The notes beneath the pieces are model-generated. The model worked only from the letters and a program-made list of their open reading frames with translations. It was not told the origin of the DNA and ran no database searches. The translations under genes were made by a program, and so were the position numbers. From Pseudoips prasinana (taxonomy: Eukaryota > Arthropoda > Insecta > Lepidoptera > Nolidae), in NCBI GenBank assembly GCA_951640165.1, contig OX621257.1:13341201-13405200 (forward strand): a stretch of 64,000 bases of DNA. Direction: 5' to 3'. Below, in pieces: positions 22,541-33,721 of this stretch (the stretch's first letter is position 1; every line of letters starts with the position of its first letter).

Positions 22541-22860
22541 AGAGTTCCGTATCTCCAAATAAAAAACGGAACCCTTACACGATCACTTTGTTGTCCATCT
22601 GTCTGTCGGTCAAGACCTTTGTCTCGGGTACGCGTGGAAGTATTGAGTTGAAATTAAAACCATATAGGTACTTAGGTCTACAGTCCCTTGAAGCTGTGAA
22701 AAAGTCATCTAACGCAAAAAAAGGTACCGCCGCTTATGACGCAAAAAGCGTATACTTATACTTTAGACTTCTCAAGGGAATCATAATTTATAGGCAGTTT
22801 CTGTTGACCTGGAACTATGATATTTGACAAGTAATACCGTCTTATGCCACAAATTTAGGG
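22541..22860 (+). repeat. GAGTTCCGTAGCC-type repeat, divergent copy
   Basis: Starts AGAGTTCCGTATCTCC with the complementary ACGGAACCC 25 bp later and a CTGTCTGTCGGTC stretch, as in the copies at 35473, 59757 and 60351, but the interior differs. Likely another subfamily. Confidence 0.55.
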
Positions 22861-23079
22861 AAAAGTCTGAAAACTATACATTTACTATTAAATCACCAAA
22901 TACAATACATACATACAATAAATAGATGATTTTGGTGAGTATACCCAACAGTTTGGGTTTACGTTCTCTTCAAGGCACAGGCATATCAGGCATATAACAC
23001 CGCCGAATTCCAAGCCAAGAAAAATAAAACGCATATATGTGGTTGAATAAAAAAAATATCCGGGACATATAACGAACTT
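22861..23079. other. No recognised feature
   Basis: Nothing recognised. Confidence 0.4.
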
Positions 23080-23300
23080 CTTGGCATGTTTGATAAATGC
23101 TTACCTTGCACGCCGCAGGTCGTCGGTTTAATTCCCACCCAGGACAGATATTTGTGTGCATGAACATGTTGTCTGTCCTGAGTATGTATTTACAAAAGAA
23201 AATTAGTAAGTATATGTAGTATATCAGTTATCTGGTTTCTATAGTATAAGCTATGCTTAGTTTGGGATCAGATGGCCGTGTGTGAGTAATGTCCCAGGAT
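23080..23300 (+). repeat. tRNA-derived SINE, family A
   Basis: Head TTGGCATGTTTGATAAATGC, box B CGGTTTAATTCCC, then GACAGATATTTGTGTGC and GGGATCAGATGGCCGTGTG. Confidence 0.75.
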
Positions 23301-23576
23301 AAAAAAATATCTATATATTCGAAACTAAGCAAAGTTTGTAGTATGTATACCTACTAGGCGCCGAATATAATTACTTAATTACTTTTTGTACATATATACA
23401 TGCAATCCTCAGAAAACACCCAGACCACCACGGATAGAATTCAAATATTTGTCTTGTGTGAGGACCAACACCTCCGCAACCATTGAATTAAAAAGTAGCT
23501 TTACAGCAGTCGTCATTCTGTTAGCATTATGGCATGATTAAATTTAACTAGATATTCTAGTAATAATGTAATAATA

Positions 23577-23930
23577 ACTCCTAGCCGAATTTCGGCCACG
23601 GCGGCCAGTCTCAATAGAGATTTGCTATCTCCGCGAGACATATTATAGCGCACAAATGTGTGCGCAAACACTAGGTTACTTTCTATTCCATCACTCTCAT
23701 GATCCGATGGGACGCCTAGCGACACGACCGGAAAGAGGTCAGGTACAGGACCGACGGCTTTATGTGCTTTCTGACGCATGGGGGTAGAATACCGCCAACT
23801 CCCAGACTTCGGGCTGATGCTGAGAATTTTTTCTTTTTAAAGAAAAGTCAGATCACTTTTGGCCCGACCTGGGATTTGAACCCAGGACCTTGTTTTCTGC
23901 GGGTGAACACGCTACATACAATACATTTAA
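23577..23930 (-). repeat. tRNA-derived SINE, family B
   Basis: Reverse copy of the 14074 family: 3' end GCCGAATTTCGGCCACGGC at 23583, tRNA-like head with CCTGGGATTTGAACCCAGG near 23868-23890 and the head end at about 23920. Confidence 0.8.
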
Positions 23931-23983
23931 ACATAAGACTGTCGACACATGTATTAGTTATATAAGGCACTCATATACACGCA

Positions 23984-24083
23984 CATACGGCTACATATCA
24001 AGCTATACATTTCCAATATAAGATGATCTCTCATATCCTATACAACGTTAGATGAGCTTATATACTTGAAATTTATAGGCGTG
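23984..24083. mobile_element. Decayed hairpin MITE (CATATCAAGCTATACATTTC family)
   Basis: GGCTACATATCAAGCTATAC and the following TTTCCAATATAAG match the left arm of 45922-46047. The right arm is diverged. It abuts the next MITE. Confidence 0.6.
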
Positions 24084-24301
24084 TGTACAGTCAGCACCAA
24101 AAGTCGATGAACAGAATGTATATTTAACAGTACAGTTACGGCGTCAAATCAGGGTAATCTAATGATAATATTTAATGGATAAAAAGTCTGTACAGACGCC
24201 AGCACATCCATTAAATATATCATTAGATTACCCTGATTTGACGCCGTAACTGTACTGTTAAATATACATTCTGTTCATCGACTTTTGGAGCTGACTGTAC
24301 A
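24084..24301. mobile_element. Long hairpin MITE with another MITE's end in its loop
   Basis: Two arms of about 95 bp, nearly perfect reverse complements, run from TGTACAGTCAGCACCAAAAG to the matching right end at 24301. The loop (about 24179-24210) contains GTACAGACGCCAGCACATCC, the exact left end of the 141-bp MITE family. Non-coding. Confidence 0.8.
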
Positions 24302-24740
24302 TAAACAATAAGAATATTGAACTCACAGATTGCATTCAAATATCTACCAAAAACTTTAAATTGGTGGCCACAAAACTATTTTACAGTATTCAACTTAAAA
24401 CTAACAGCCCTTAGGTCTGAAACTCGTTATAAGTTACTAAATCAAATTGTTTGGAATAGTTTTTTGAAATGATTAATTATAAGACAACATCAAAGACCTT
24501 CTTCTCTCATAAAAGGTGAAATGTAATTAACAAAACCTTTATTATTTATTTAAAAGAGCGTATAAGTAATTAAATATACCTAAGTATAAAGACATGATTT
24601 AATAATTAATTCTTCGACAATCTAACCCAAAAACATATTTTTTCTTATTAGGCTAGAATTATTTAGTTAAATCGGGAATCGAGTCCGTGTTTTCAAATCG
24701 AATGGTATTCACAATCATTCAATTCTAAGTTTATTGTTTA
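24302..24740. other. No recognised feature
   Basis: AT-rich; no frame or repeat recognised. Confidence 0.4.
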
Positions 24741-24741
24741 A

Positions 24742-25038
24742 CTAGCTGTGCCCCGCGGTTTTACCTGAGTTAAATTTTATAAATTATCACAGCTCCGCCC
24801 CCATAGGCGATAGCGTGATAATATTTTGATCCGATCTCTTAGATAATATTCATTAAAAATTTGAAGTAAATCCATGCAGTACTTTTTGAATTGAGCCCGA
24901 ACTTACAAACAGACAAAAATTCTAAAAGCTGTATTTTTGGCTTCTATATCGACGGTTATAACGCCACAAGTACCTATCCTTTAAAAAAAAATTCACTTTA
25001 CAGTTTTAACTTTCCTACGATTTTATTATATGTATAGA
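24742..25038 (-). mobile_element. Non-autonomous Helitron, long-5'-end subfamily
   Basis: CTAG plus GC hairpin at 24742-24767 and, on the minus strand, a TCTATACATATAATAAAATC start at 25038. Flanked by A (24741) and T (25039). Close to 833-1155 and 49933-50243. Confidence 0.85.
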
Positions 25039-25674
25039 TTTATGCATAACAACTAATATTCCACCATAATATAGTACGTTAAGGAGCGTGCCCTGATTCC
25101 CAAGATACAAGTTTACTTAGTTTGGGAATCAGGAACTACAACTTTATATATTATTTGTTTTGTGTGAAAATAAAGAATTTCCTTTTTTTATATTATTATT
25201 CCCTTGCATATTTTATTTTGTCTTGTATTTAATTAAGTGTTTTATTTTTCTGAACTAATTTAAGAACCACAATGGAACTGCAGAAGCTAGTAATTAATGC
25301 GCTTCCTAGCTATAAAACAATTTACATAACTCCTGTAGCTAAATTAGTAGCGTTCGTATGTTCCTACGGAATAATTTTGACAATAGTTACCCCCGTTCTT
25401 AAGTGGCCCACCGATCATATTAGTTAATTGAAAATTGTTCCGTATGTATACGGTATAAGGGCTTAATTTTGAACGGGTATGCAATGGTTTATTAGCTTTT
25501 CTTAGACTTGGTTGTCGCCTTTATGTTCTAAAGGTATTCAAATGTAGTGTTTAGAGATGTTCAAAGGTAAAGAGAATTTACACTGGCACCGACAATTTCT
25601 TTGCCTCTAAAAACCCTGTGAGGAACAGTTAATAGCTTTTATATTATTGGCCTATCTCATTATTATTACTTAAA
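25039..25674. other. No recognised feature
   Basis: AT-rich; no frame or repeat recognised. Confidence 0.4.
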
Positions 25675-26864
25675 ATGCTTATTTTTTTACGCAAACAGCT
25701 CACGCAACTCTTTGAGGATGGGTTTGAACGGAGGAAGTTGACCGGTGCTGTGTTTGTAGATTTATCAGCAGCCTACGACACAGTGAATCTGAGACGGCTT
25801 CTGTGGAAGGTGGAGACTCTGACAGCTGACTTTAAGTTCGTCGATATTCTTTGCGCACTACTCCACAACCGCCGCTTTAGGGTCTATCTTCTCTCGGGAA
25901 AAAGTCGTTGGAGGGGGCAAAAGAATGGACTCCCCCAGGGGAGTGTCTTGGCTCCACTCATATTAAATATATATACCAACGACCAACCATCCAGCCCAAA
26001 CACTTCCCATTTCCTATATGCGGATGATCTTGCGCTCACGTCCCATGCGACCAGTTTTGACAAGGTTGAGGCTAATCTCACTGCAGCACTAAGTGATCTG
26101 AGTAGGTACTATGGTGAAAACTGCCTCAAGCCTAATCCCTCCAAAACTGAGACCTGTGTTTTCTACCTTCCCAACGCTCAGGTGAGGCGTGAGCTCAAGA
26201 TCGCCTGGGAAGGACTGTCTATCACTCACAATTACTCTCCTAAATAACTCTGCGTTATCTTAGATAGATCCCTTACGTATAAAAGGAACTGTGAGGAACT
26301 GAAGCGGAAGGTGCACGCCCGCAATAACCTGTTGCACCGTCTAGCCACAACCAAATGGGGAGCAACGCCGCAAGTGCTGCGGACGTCTGGACTGGCGCCA
26401 GCATTTTCTGCCGCCGAATACGCTTGCTCAGTTTGGGCCCGATCCGCGCACGTAAGTCTAGTGGATATAGCCTTAAATGAATCGTGCCGGATAATCACTG
26501 GGTGTTTGAAGCCGACCCCGGTAAATTTTCTATATCCACTGGCTGGCATAGCGCCACCTGACGTTCGCAGGACTGTGGCAAGCTCCCTAGAAAGGGTTAA
26601 AATGGATGGTGATCCCCGGCACCCCCTCTATGAGCATAGGCTACCGCCGCAAAGGCTTAAAAGCCGAAATAGCTTTGCCAAATGCACCACATCACTAACG
26701 ATCAATCCCTCAACAGCGAGATGCAGCATCTGGCGTGCACAAAATTCATTGCTGGTCAGTTTGTCACGCCTTCCGAAAGCCTTCCGCCAGGACATCAATT
26801 ACCGTTGCCGATCTGGAAGTCCCTAAACAGACTCCGGACTTAGGTAGGCCGAAGCAAAGAAAAC
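25675..26864 (+). pseudogene. 5'-truncated LINE reverse transcriptase
   Basis: A jockey-superfamily reverse transcriptase fragment. Motif A is VFVDLSAAYDTV (about residues 26-37), motif B GLPQGSVLAPL, motif C FLYADDLAL. An in-frame TAA at 26245-26247 replaces what is normally an aromatic codon before LGVILD; the same frame continues to 26826. A frameshift near 26790 then puts the conserved WKSLNRLRT in another frame. The front half of the protein, including the endonuclease, is missing. The 3' part continues at 27103 after an inserted SINE. Confidence 0.85.
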
Positions 26865-27102
26865 AGCTAGATGCTCTCACTGGTCCGTAAGCGATCAGCG
26901 AGGTTAAGCAACTAAGCTCGCGGTCAGTCCATAGATGGGTGACCGCTGAAGTGGTTTAATTTCTGAGCATCTCCGTGCTTCGGAGGGCACGTTAAGCCGT
27001 CGGTCCCGGTTGTAGTCATTAGGCAACAGTCGTTAAGCCATGTCAAAGGCCTACTGGGCGGCTTGAGCAACTCTGACACTCCCATACGATAAGCAAGCAA
27101 GC
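26865..27102 (+). repeat. 5S rRNA-like SINE inserted in a LINE
   Basis: Best copy of the family. CGAGGTTAAGCAACTAAGC, GCGGTCAGTCCATAGATGG and GTGACCGC follow the internal promoter of 5S rRNA in order and spacing. The body continues GGCACGTTAAGCCGTCGGTC and GGCCTACTGGGCGGCTTGAG, ending in an AAGCAAGCAAGC tail. It separates AAAGAAAAC from ATGTCTAGGTGGGG of one LINE. No clear target duplication is seen. Confidence 0.75.
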
Positions 27103-27290
27103 ATGTCTAGGTGGGGACTGTCAAGCAACCCCAAAATGGACTGTATTTGCGGAGCATCGGTCCAATCCATGGCCCATCTAACAGCTTGCCCAGCCTGCTC
27201 TGCCACATGTTCATGGCAGGATCTTAGAAATGCCACAAGCAGGGCAATCAATGTGGCCACGTTCTGGGCCACAAGAATTTAACGAGTTTG
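27103..27290 (+). pseudogene. LINE C-terminus and 3' end
   Basis: The frame from the ATG at 27103 reads SRWGLSSNP, a C-x-C...H...C-like knuckle (CICG...MAHL...CPAC), then DLRNATSRAINVATFWATRI and a stop, the usual tail of jockey-type LINEs. The A/G-rich CTAAGAAGAAGAAAA 3' end follows. It completes the LINE of 25675-26864. Confidence 0.75.
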
Positions 27291-27423
27291 CCATCAAAAC
27301 GCTAAGAAGAAGAAAACTCAAAATCTTTAGGAATATTTCTCTTGGATCAAGAGTGTATAAAATTGTCATATAAGGCTGCGTTTTCAGCCATCGTCTCCCA
27401 CATAATAATAATAATATTTTAAC

Positions 27424-27580
27424 TGCAAGTGTGGCGCAGCGGTTAAGCCTCGCTACTTCGTGTCCCGGGTTCGATTCCCGAGCTAAAATTATATGTCTGA
27501 CCCAAAAATAGTTGGAAGTTTGTAAAGTATCCCGCGACACAGGGATTAGATTCCTTAGTGCGGGTGTTGTCTTTATAAAA
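27424..27580 (+). repeat. tRNA-derived SINE, family C
   Basis: Head AAGTGTGGCGCAGCGGTTAA, box B GGGTTCGATTCCC, 3' end TTAGTGCGGGTGTTGTCTTT. Confidence 0.8.
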
Positions 27581-28523
27581 AAAATAAAAGGAAATACCCA
27601 TAAGATTCTTTTTTTAAATTCTCCCCCTCAAAATGGGAGTAGAAGGTTCAATTATACGAATCAGTCAGCCAAACAATCTTCAATTAGAAAATTTTGCCTG
27701 AGATGCCAAACAAAAACAACAGCAAAGGACAATTTGTGTTGCCCAGAAATTGTTGTTCCGAGTGTGCTTTTAGGTATGTCTTACTAGCGCGTTTTATTAA
27801 TATACACGGTTCTTAAGTAACTGTAAGCCCTTACTAGCGGTTTTTTGCTCGGTTGTATTTTTTGTTCGCTGTCTTTTTATCACAATCAGATAAGGTCGGT
27901 TGCAAACTGAACTCACTTAATCATTATTTAGTTTTTCAGCATGTGCGCTAAAGGTAAATTAATAGAACATATTTGACACTTCATCAAAATTCAACAACGT
28001 AACCGTAACCGGTGGGCATTGAATATTATTTATGTTTTAGTAGTTAGAACTGCACATTTGCTTATTTTTTTCAATTACGTTTTATTTTTATTGTAATAAT
28101 TACTAAATAAGGTCATATTACAATTCATTTTACTAGTAACTGACAGATGTCAAATGTGATCTATTAAATTGGCCCTACTATAGTACTTCCCCTACTATAG
28201 TTCTTGGTTACTCTACCACTTGGTTACTACTGTAACCAAAGGCAGTAAATGGATGAAAATGGTTACCCACACTAGTCACATTTTTGACTGCCTGCACATT
28301 GCGGGCTGTGAAATGTTTAACCACGAGCTTTGATGATACTATAGAAACTATAGTTAGGTTCACATTGCCATATGTTCTTCTTCGCATAACAGCGATTTCT
28401 TCTATACAACCGTTTGGATGGACAAGATTAGCTGAAAATCAAAAATAATGACGGCTGGTAATCTATCGACAAAAATAACAATTCTGTTCTTATGGAAAAC
28501 GCCCGCACTACAAAAATAAATCC
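27581..28523. other. No recognised gene; minor repeat traces
   Basis: AT-rich. AACGCCCGCACTAC at 28499 is a reversed 3' end of SINE family C, and the 28380-28430 segment resembles 14841-14900. Nothing else recognised. Confidence 0.4.
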
Positions 28524-29640
28524 ATGTTTACGCTTACGTTTTTCTCGAACTACCTAAGGGCTAGGTGTCAATATGTGGACTGTAGTGGATACCTTTCTGA
28601 GGTTTATTTTACGAGATCCGGTGTCAGCCAAGGAAGTAACCTGGGTCCTTTTTTATTTATTTTAGCGATAAACAACCTTCCTGAGGTCGTTAATAGCTGC
28701 ACATGCTTGCTGTTTGCTGATGACCTGAAATTGGTACAGAAAATATCGGATAACACTGATTGTAAGTTACTACAACAAGACATTCAAAGGGTGGCTGAAT
28801 GGAGTTTAAAGAATAAATTATTATTTAACGTAGCAAAGTGTTCAGTGTTATCCTTTAGTCGCGCGCATACCCAGCTTCACTACCAGTACCACATGGATGG
28901 ACAGCCCTTCAGCGAGTCGCTGAAGTCAAGGACCTAGGAATACGCTTCACCGCTGATGTTAATTTTAGGACCCACATCATCAGCGTTTGTAAAAAAGCGT
29001 TTCGTGGCCTGGGTTTGGTTTTACGAGAGGCTGGCCGGTTCACCAACATATTAGCATTGAAAGCTTTATATGAAGCTCTTGTAAGATCACCACATGAGAC
29101 TAAATATATAACAATGTTGGAAAAGATACAAAATAGGTTCATCAGATTTTTATATTTTAAATTATATGGAGTGGACCCAGGCTTTCCACTATTGTATCCT
29201 ACTTTATTTGTGCTAGGTATGGTAGGGTATTGTAAATTGGAAATACGTAGGGAGGTAGCTTTAGCCATCTACTTATTTAAAGTAATGCGTGGAGTAAGTA
29301 ATAACGCTTGCGTCTTGCACGAGCTACGACTATGCGTCCCGGATGAGTACGTGGGGCGGAGGCGGCGGCCGCCACTGCTGGTGGTGCCCCGCGCGCGGAC
29401 CAACTTGTTGCAGCGCGCGCCTCTGACGCGAGCGCTGCGCACGCTCAATGCGGTCACTGATAGTATTGATTTGTTCTCTTGTTCACTGAATGAGTTCACT
29501 TTGGCCATAAGTTTATTGTTGTCTAGACAAGATAATATATATTAGTTATTCCTAAGTTAAAATGTATGTCTACGCTATCGCAATGGGTAAACTGTAATGG
29601 TAGTGTATGTGGTATAAATAAATAAATAAATGTTTCGAGG
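28524..29640 (+). pseudogene. 5'-truncated CR1/jockey-type LINE
   Basis: Frame 28524-28937 has RT motif B SGVSQGSNLGPFLF and motif C LLFADDLKLV. A frameshift at about 28905 moves the protein to the frame that continues through LGIRFTADVNFRTH into 29015-29545. Within that part, EALVRS joins directly to PHETKY, so a short piece of the conserved thumb is missing. The C-terminal 60 codons are very GC-rich (29330-29460). A tail of ATAAATAAATAAATAAAT (about 29613-29631) closes the element. The endonuclease and motif A are absent. Confidence 0.85.
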
Positions 29641-29800
29641 GGAACTTTACAAACATGAAATTCACAGACGCAAATGTCAACCAAACAAACCACAACCATT
29701 TCTGGGCCGCACAAATATTGGTCCTGTCCGGGTTTAGAATCCTTAATACAAAGACATCAAGGTCGTTACAAGGTACCTTAACCACCACACGTGCACCAAA
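29641..29800 (-). repeat. Diverged SINE family C copy
   Basis: ACTTTACAAACATG near 29645, GGTCCTGTCCGGGTTTAGAA near 29720 and the reversed head (GTACCTTAACCACC) resemble family C, but the match is weak. Confidence 0.4.
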
Positions 29801-29844
29801 ATAAATAGTAAAAAAAACATACAATTTTCCTGCTTTCTTTTTTA

Positions 29845-30072
29845 ATAAGTACACCGCCCGCATTAAAAAAAGTATTGGCTGTGTCGCCGGGGACTTAATA
29901 AATATATAATTAACGGACACAAAGACACTTTATTACTAATATGTTTGTTTGGGTGCGCATTCTGCACAACTACTTATGGGTCACACAAATAGTTGTTCTG
30001 TGCGGTAATCAAAACCCGGGATACAAAGTGGCAAGGCGGCTGTCTTAACCGCTGCGTCACACATACAGTCTA
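29845..30072 (-). repeat. tRNA-derived SINE, family C
   Basis: 3' end CACCGCCCGCATT at 29852, ACTTATGGGTCACACAAATA at 29971, reversed box B AATCAAAACCCGGG and head GTCTTAACCGCTGCGTCACA at 30041. Confidence 0.75.
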
Positions 30073-30179
30073 AATCTTGAATTCAATTTGCTGCAAAATT
30101 GCTGGAGAATTCGCAGCGCCCAAATATTTTACTTCACCTTCATTTTTTTGGTACGAGTTAATTAATCTCTAATACAAAC

Positions 30180-30309
30180 ATGCCCCCTACAAGATGGACC
30201 GATGATCTTGTGCGGGTCGCTGGAAATCGCTGGATGCGGATAGCGCAAGACCGGCAATTGTGGAGATCTTTGGGGGAGGCCTTTACCTTTGACGTCTTTC
30301 AGCTGATAT
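30180..30309 (+). pseudogene. RTE-type LINE C-terminus
   Basis: The frame TRWTDDLVRVAGNRWM, then AQDRQLWRSLGEAF, is the typical C-terminus of lepidopteran RTE-type LINEs. The usual VQQWTS ending is deleted. The CTGATATGATGATG tail is split by the insert at 30310-30566. Confidence 0.75.
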
Positions 30310-30566
30310 TATTATTTATTTATTGTTTCCTTAATATTAAAACACAAGTCCAGAAAAATACCCCACAAAACCAATCAGTCGGTTTGACTGCGGGAGAAAA
30401 GTCTCAATAAACAAGAAAACAACAACAAGATATATACTAAAAATAACGAATAACTATTATTAATCACATGGCACTATTTTATGTATTAACAATATCTCTA
30501 TTATCTATCTAACTAATCTAATTTAGTAAGTAAGTATTTATATAATTTGTTTTTAAATATATATTA
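30310..30566 (-). repeat. LINE 3' UTR inserted in the RTE tail
   Basis: Reverse complement of the 3' end at about 54740-54975, including GACTTTTCTCCCGCAGTCAA on the minus strand and the TTATTTATTTATTG tail. TGATAT is duplicated on both sides (30304-30309 and 30567-30572), indicating retroposition into the RTE tail. Confidence 0.7.
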
Positions 30567-30572
30567 TGATAT

Positions 30573-30744
30573 GATGATGATGATGACAAACATGAATTCA
30601 AAAGTCATTGGTGCGTCTTGGGCTTAAACTCAAGACCTTACTCCATAGTTAAACGATCTAACCTCTACGCTATTTCTATAAAACTGTAATTTAGACCTTT
30701 GAAAATCGTCCAAAGTTAACAAAGGAGTGTTAAAAATCTTGACA
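30573..30744. other. No recognised feature
   Basis: Follows a short GATGATGATGA run; nothing else recognised. Confidence 0.4.
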
Positions 30745-31145
30745 AGCCGGTTGTCGTGGTTGGTAGATGCTTGCCTTGCCTTTCACACCGCAGGTAGTAG
30801 GTTCGATTCCCACCCAGGGCAGATATTTAAATCCTATCCATCCAAAGGTTGTCTGAAAGAAATCGGTTTATGCGATAAGACCGCCCATTGTACATTATAA
30901 TTAATGTTTCATTGTTGTAAATGTTCTTTTATTTTTTGTGTACAATAAAGTGTTTTTTATTTTTTATTATATTTGTGTTCATGAACATGTCTATTTATAC
31001 TGAGCCTGGATGTTATTATCTAAATACGTATGTATTTACAAAAGAAAAGTAATACATGTAGTATATCAGTTATCTGCTTACCATAGTACAAGCGGCTTAG
31101 TTTGGGATCTGAAGGCCGTGTGTGAATAGTGTCCAGGATATAATA
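30745..31145 (+). repeat. SINE family A with a nested retroposon 3' end
   Basis: Head AGCCGGTTGTCGTGGTTGGT, box B GGTTCGATTCCC, body resuming at 30975 and ending GGCCGTGTGTGAATAGTGTC. The insert at 30839-30968 interrupts it. Confidence 0.8.
30839..30968 (+). repeat. Nested LINE/SINE 3' end
   Basis: Contains AAAGGTTGTCTGAAAGAAAT and GCGATAAGACCGCCC and ends ATAAAGTGTTTTTTATTTTT. The host SINE motif ATATTT is duplicated at 30833-30838 and 30969-30974. Confidence 0.7.
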
Positions 31146-31560
31146 AAATATTATTATTATTACTATATATAGATACTCTACCGATGATCTATATAAAATC
31201 AGCGACTTACTTACAATTCGAAAATTATACCATCTAAACATTTCTCTGTATTTGCATAAGACAACAAACAACAACAACAAACATTTCCCTTTAACCCTGA
31301 TCATTTAAATAAACGGCGAAATGATAAAGTGGCCAAACCCCCAGCGGTACGGACATCTTTTGCAAGAAGGCAATACGCTGTACAATCTGCTTTCATCTAT
31401 AACATAATAAACAGAAAGATAAATATATATCCCAGATTACTTCGCGATAGAAAAAAGTATAACTGAATGGCTTAAAACACTTACCTATGTGCAAACTGAA
31501 GATATCTTGGCAAGAATTAGCTAAAATTGCTTGCTCGCACAGCCCTCACAGCTTTCGCAT
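31146..31560. other. No recognised feature
   Basis: AT-rich; no frame or repeat recognised. Confidence 0.4.
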
Positions 31561-31574
31561 AAACTCCCACTCAC

Positions 31575-31584
31575 ACATACACAC

Positions 31585-31636
<52 letters not shown>

Positions 31637-31650
31637 TCATACACATACAC
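31575..31650 (+). repeat. (CA)n microsatellite
   Basis: Nearly pure CA dinucleotide repeat of about 70 bp with a few interruptions. It generates His/Thr- and Val/Cys-rich false frames on the two strands. Confidence 0.95.
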
Positions 31651-32201
31651 ACCAACGTACCTAGGACTAGATATTAAGATACTGACCTCTATATTTGTAA
31701 TTGCTTTGTGTCCTTTTAAATACCTTCTGTATTTAAGTACATAGTTTCTACCTATTATTGTTTGTCTCGACACTTTGTAACTAGCAACTAAGGGGAGAAG
31801 CGAGGTAGCCCCAACACAAGTATTTTTTTTAACTTACTGGGGCTGCCTCAATTTATGTAAAATGATCATTTTTGAAACACAATAAACATTTTTATTTATT
31901 TATTATTTTTATTACTGTCTGTTTCAGTTGTTTTTATTAGTCCCTTTCTTGCCTTTGATTAGGTATTATAAATTTTGACAGCAAATATTTCACAACGACG
32001 CCTTCTAATCTAGGAATATAAACGTAGTTCTATATTAAAATATGCTTTGAATATTGGACATGAAAGCAAGATTTCCAGGAGGAATAAGACAGTTGAATCT
32101 ATTGTTGTCGTTCTATTGACAACGGCAGCTTTTGTTTCAAGACTCAATGAGATCTTGGATGAAACTGCACGGGAGCCCCAGTGCTTTGAGTAGTCGCTAT
32201 T
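31651..32201. other. No recognised feature
   Basis: AT-rich; no frame or repeat recognised. Confidence 0.4.
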
Positions 32202-32575
32202 AGCCCCGTTGGTCCAGCGGTAACGTGTTCAGCCGCAGATATGGGTTCAAAATGGGCCAAAAGTGGTTATGGGGTTTTTCTGTAAAAAGAAAAGTTTCTT
32301 AGTATAAGTAATAGTAATAAATATGTAAGTATAAGTTATAATCCCGTGTCTCGAAAAACACGTAAAGCCGCCGGTCGTGTACCTGACCACATACCGTTCG
32401 TGTCGCTAATCGTCCCATCGGATCATGATAGTGATGGAATAGAAAGTACAATCTGTGTTTGCGCACACACTTGTGCACTATAGTATGCTCTGCGCAGATA
32501 GCTAGTCTCCTCCATTGAGAGTGTTCGCCGTGGTCGAAATTCGGCATGGACGTTATTGTATTATTACCTCTCTTG
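32202..32575 (+). repeat. tRNA-derived SINE, family B
   Basis: Head CCCCGTTGGTCCAGCGGTAA, then CACGTAAAGCCGCCGGTCGT, CATCGGATCATGATAGTGAT and GTTCGCCGTGGTCG. Confidence 0.8.
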
Positions 32576-33327
32576 ATTGCGGAATTCATACCCGCACAAA
32601 CACTGCACTACTTGTTGTCTCTACAGAAAGAAAAAAGAAAAATTTATTTTATACATTACAATAATTATTAAAATTTTAGGCATATTATTTTAGACTTATA
32701 GTATTGACGGGAAAAAATGTGGCGGTACGAAGTATATAAATATTTTATCTTTTTCCAATAACAAGATTTTATGATTTTATCTTAAACTATTATTAACACA
32801 TTAGTGTTAATAATAGTTTAGCTCACAGACTTCCATTTCATCAAACTCAAGCATTGAACTTCAAAACTAGGGAAATTGCAATTTATTAACAGATTCATAG
32901 ACTTGCAACGCGATGGGAACTTTAAATCTACTTTCTGAGGCAACGTTTGCAGAAACCTTTATATAAGTATTTTCCTGCAGATAGAAAAGCCACTTATTTG
33001 TTCAATAAGTCTAGGTAAAAGATGTTTATGTCAACTAAAGAAAATAGGAAAAGTCTACTTTATACAGTATTTTGCATTTAAATCGTGTCCGGAACGATTT
33101 CCGGACGAATCAAAAAGAAAGCGTTAATGTTAAAAATGCATTCATTTTAAAAATGTATTGCTTTGAATTTTTCTTCTTTTGTACCATTTATTTATGCGCA
33201 ATAATAATAATGATTACGTTTTAGTCTAACGACCAATATCAATTCCTTTCACATCCCACCTTTCCGGGTGCAGGTACTGACAATATAAGTACCCAACAAG
33301 CAGTTAGTTAAAACAATATTCACAATG
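32576..33327. other. Unassigned, contains one short perfect palindrome
   Basis: AT-rich. At 32783-32820 there is a palindrome with 17-nt perfect arms (TAAACTATTATTAACAC) and a 4-nt loop. No gene seen. Confidence 0.5.
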
Positions 33328-33620
33328 AGTTATGTTTGGGGCCCAGAAACGCGGTCCATAGTCAAGAAGTTGTCCAGACGACTTATAGAACACCCTGGTG
33401 ATCATAAAGCTGGCACGTATCTCGGCCAGCGCATAACCCTTGCGATTCAAAGAGGTAGCTTTTTGGGGACCTTACCGCAGATGGTAACTTGAAAGCGGTT
33501 TTTTAACTGAAAGTTATACTTTTATTTGTAATTTAGTATATTAATTTATAATGATAGTTTTAGTTTCAATCTATTTGTATTACCTAGTACAGTTTTAATT
33601 TATTTCATAAACTCTAGATA
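33328..33620 (+). pseudogene. 3' end of restriction-like endonuclease LINE
   Basis: Frame from about 33340: WGPETRSIVKKLSRRLIEHP, then YLGQRITLAIQRG, matching the 16.2-kb copy; a short deletion follows RG. The 3' UTR (TAATGATAGTTTTAGTTTCA) matches too. 5'-truncated. Confidence 0.75.
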
Positions 33621-33721
33621 GGTGCACACAAAAAAGATATACATTGGGTGTCATTAAATTACTCGACAAAACTTTTCTTCATTAATATACAGGTATATAA
33701 TTATTTCATGTCACCCGAGTG

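Noticed and set aside
29330..29460. GC-rich frame as a separate host gene
   Set aside because: It is continuous with the LINE reverse transcriptase frame and recurs at 20270-20328.
31487..31773. Frames rich in His/Thr or Val/Cys
   Set aside because: Produced by the CA microsatellite.
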